A program made the translations under genes and the position numbers. Under the pieces are notes generated by a model. That model saw only the letters and a program-made list of their open reading frames with translations, was not told the DNA's origin and did not search any database. From assembly GCA_945870465.1 (NCBI GenBank), contig CAMBSS010000204.1, positions 1 through 6,714 on the forward strand: 6,714 nucleotides of DNA, in the 5' to 3' direction. This document shows positions 6,312 to 6,714 of this stretch, piece by piece; the first letter of the stretch is position 1, and each line of letters opens with the position of its first letter. This DNA is from Bordetella parapertussis (lineage in GTDB: Bacteria > Pseudomonadota > Gammaproteobacteria > Burkholderiales > SG8-41).

Positions 6312-6714
6312 TTATTCCATCAACATTCCGCCATTGACATGCAGCGTAGCGCCGGTAATGTAGCCTGCCGCCGGCCCGGCCAGGAAAGCCACTGCACCGG
6401 CAATATCCTCGACCGCGCCCAGCCGCGCCAGCGGAATCTGGCCGATCAGCGCATTGCGCTGGGTATCGTCCAGTTCGCGCGTCATGTCGGTGTCGATGAA
6501 CCCCGGCGCGACGCAGTTTACCGTAATGTTGCGGCTGCCGATTTCGCGCGCCAGCGATTTGCTGAAACCTATGATGCCGGCCTTGGCTGCCGAGTAGTTG
6601 GTTTGCCCCGCGTTGCCCATGACGCCGACCACGGACGTGATATTGATGATGCGGCCGTGGCGCGCCTTCATCATCGCGCGTATGACCAGTTTCGACAGCT
6701 TGTATACGGACTTC
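6312..6714 (-). CDS. fabG: 3-oxoacyl-ACP reductase, N-terminal part outside window
   Basis: FabG reduces 3-oxoacyl-ACP to 3-hydroxyacyl-ACP with NADPH, the first reductive step of elongation. Only the C-terminal 133 residues are present; the frame stays open to the window edge, so the coding part continues as [12 protein letters not shown] before the [11 protein letters not shown] segment, and an internal Met there is not the start. The short-chain dehydrogenase triad is visible: Ser in NITSVVG, and Tyr and Lys in [22 protein letters not shown] and the C-terminal [14 protein letters not shown] are typical of FabG. Normal length is about 245, so the Rossmann nucleotide-binding part and roughly 110 residues lie beyond the edge. 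It precedes acpP by 88 bp. Another SDR enzyme is unlikely given the acpP-fabF neighbours. Confidence 0.96.
   Translation of the reverse strand, partial: KSVYKLSKLVIRAMMKARHGRIINITSVVGVMGNAGQTNYSAAKAGIIGFSKSLAREIGSRNITVNCVAPGFIDTDMTRELDDTQRNALIGQIPLARLGAVEDIAGAVAFLAGPAAGYITGATLHVNGGMLME

Noticed and set aside
6672..6674. Internal ATG as the start of a short 120-residue reductase
   Set aside because: The same frame continues upstream to the window edge with conserved FabG sequence, so this Met is internal and the gene is merely cut by the window.

Overview
The window lies inside a conserved bacterial housekeeping operon. All of its genes are on the minus strand, so transcription runs from high to low coordinates. 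In that order they are fabG (5' end cut by the right window edge), acpP, fabF, pabC, mltG, tmk, holB, tatD and an exported ankyrin-repeat protein (3' end cut by the left edge). Through tatD this is the fab - pabC - mltG - tmk - holB - tatD order known from Escherichia coli and other proteobacteria. The high GC content, the protein sequences and the ankyrin gene directly behind tatD suggest a betaproteobacterium, perhaps of the Nitrosomonadales type. The taxonomic call is inference; no marker gene in the window settles it.

Region by region: 6312-6714 is the C-terminal half of 3-oxoacyl-ACP reductase. 6224-6311 is the longest gap (88 bp) and holds a plausible acpP promoter, a small hairpin and a strong ribosome binding site. 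5987-6223 is acyl carrier protein. 4718-5956 is FabF, read from a TTG start. 3859-4674 is aminodeoxychorismate lyase (folate pathway). 2865-3875 is the MltG glycan-strand terminase. 2233-2850 is thymidylate kinase. 1211-2242 is the DNA polymerase III delta-prime subunit. 454-1221 is a TatD-family metal-dependent DNase. 1-446 is a predicted periplasmic ankyrin-repeat protein. No intergenic stretch exceeds 88 bp, and no RNA gene, mobile element, CRISPR array or clear terminator is visible.

The operon joins fatty-acid elongation (FabG, FabF and their carrier AcpP), folate and thymidine nucleotide supply (PabC, Tmk), DNA replication and maintenance (HolB, TatD) and peptidoglycan assembly (MltG). 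Three junctions overlap (pabC/mltG 17 bp, tmk/holB 10 bp, holB/tatD 11 bp), which suggests translational coupling. Only acpP and the ankyrin gene have convincing Shine-Dalgarno sites.

I found no undescribed biological system. The points most worth a second look are a Gly in PabC where a PLP-contacting Glu is usual, the TTG start and weak ribosome binding site of fabF beside the strong site of acpP, the direct holB/tatD overlap with no pilZ between them, and the ankyrin gene at the tail of the operon.
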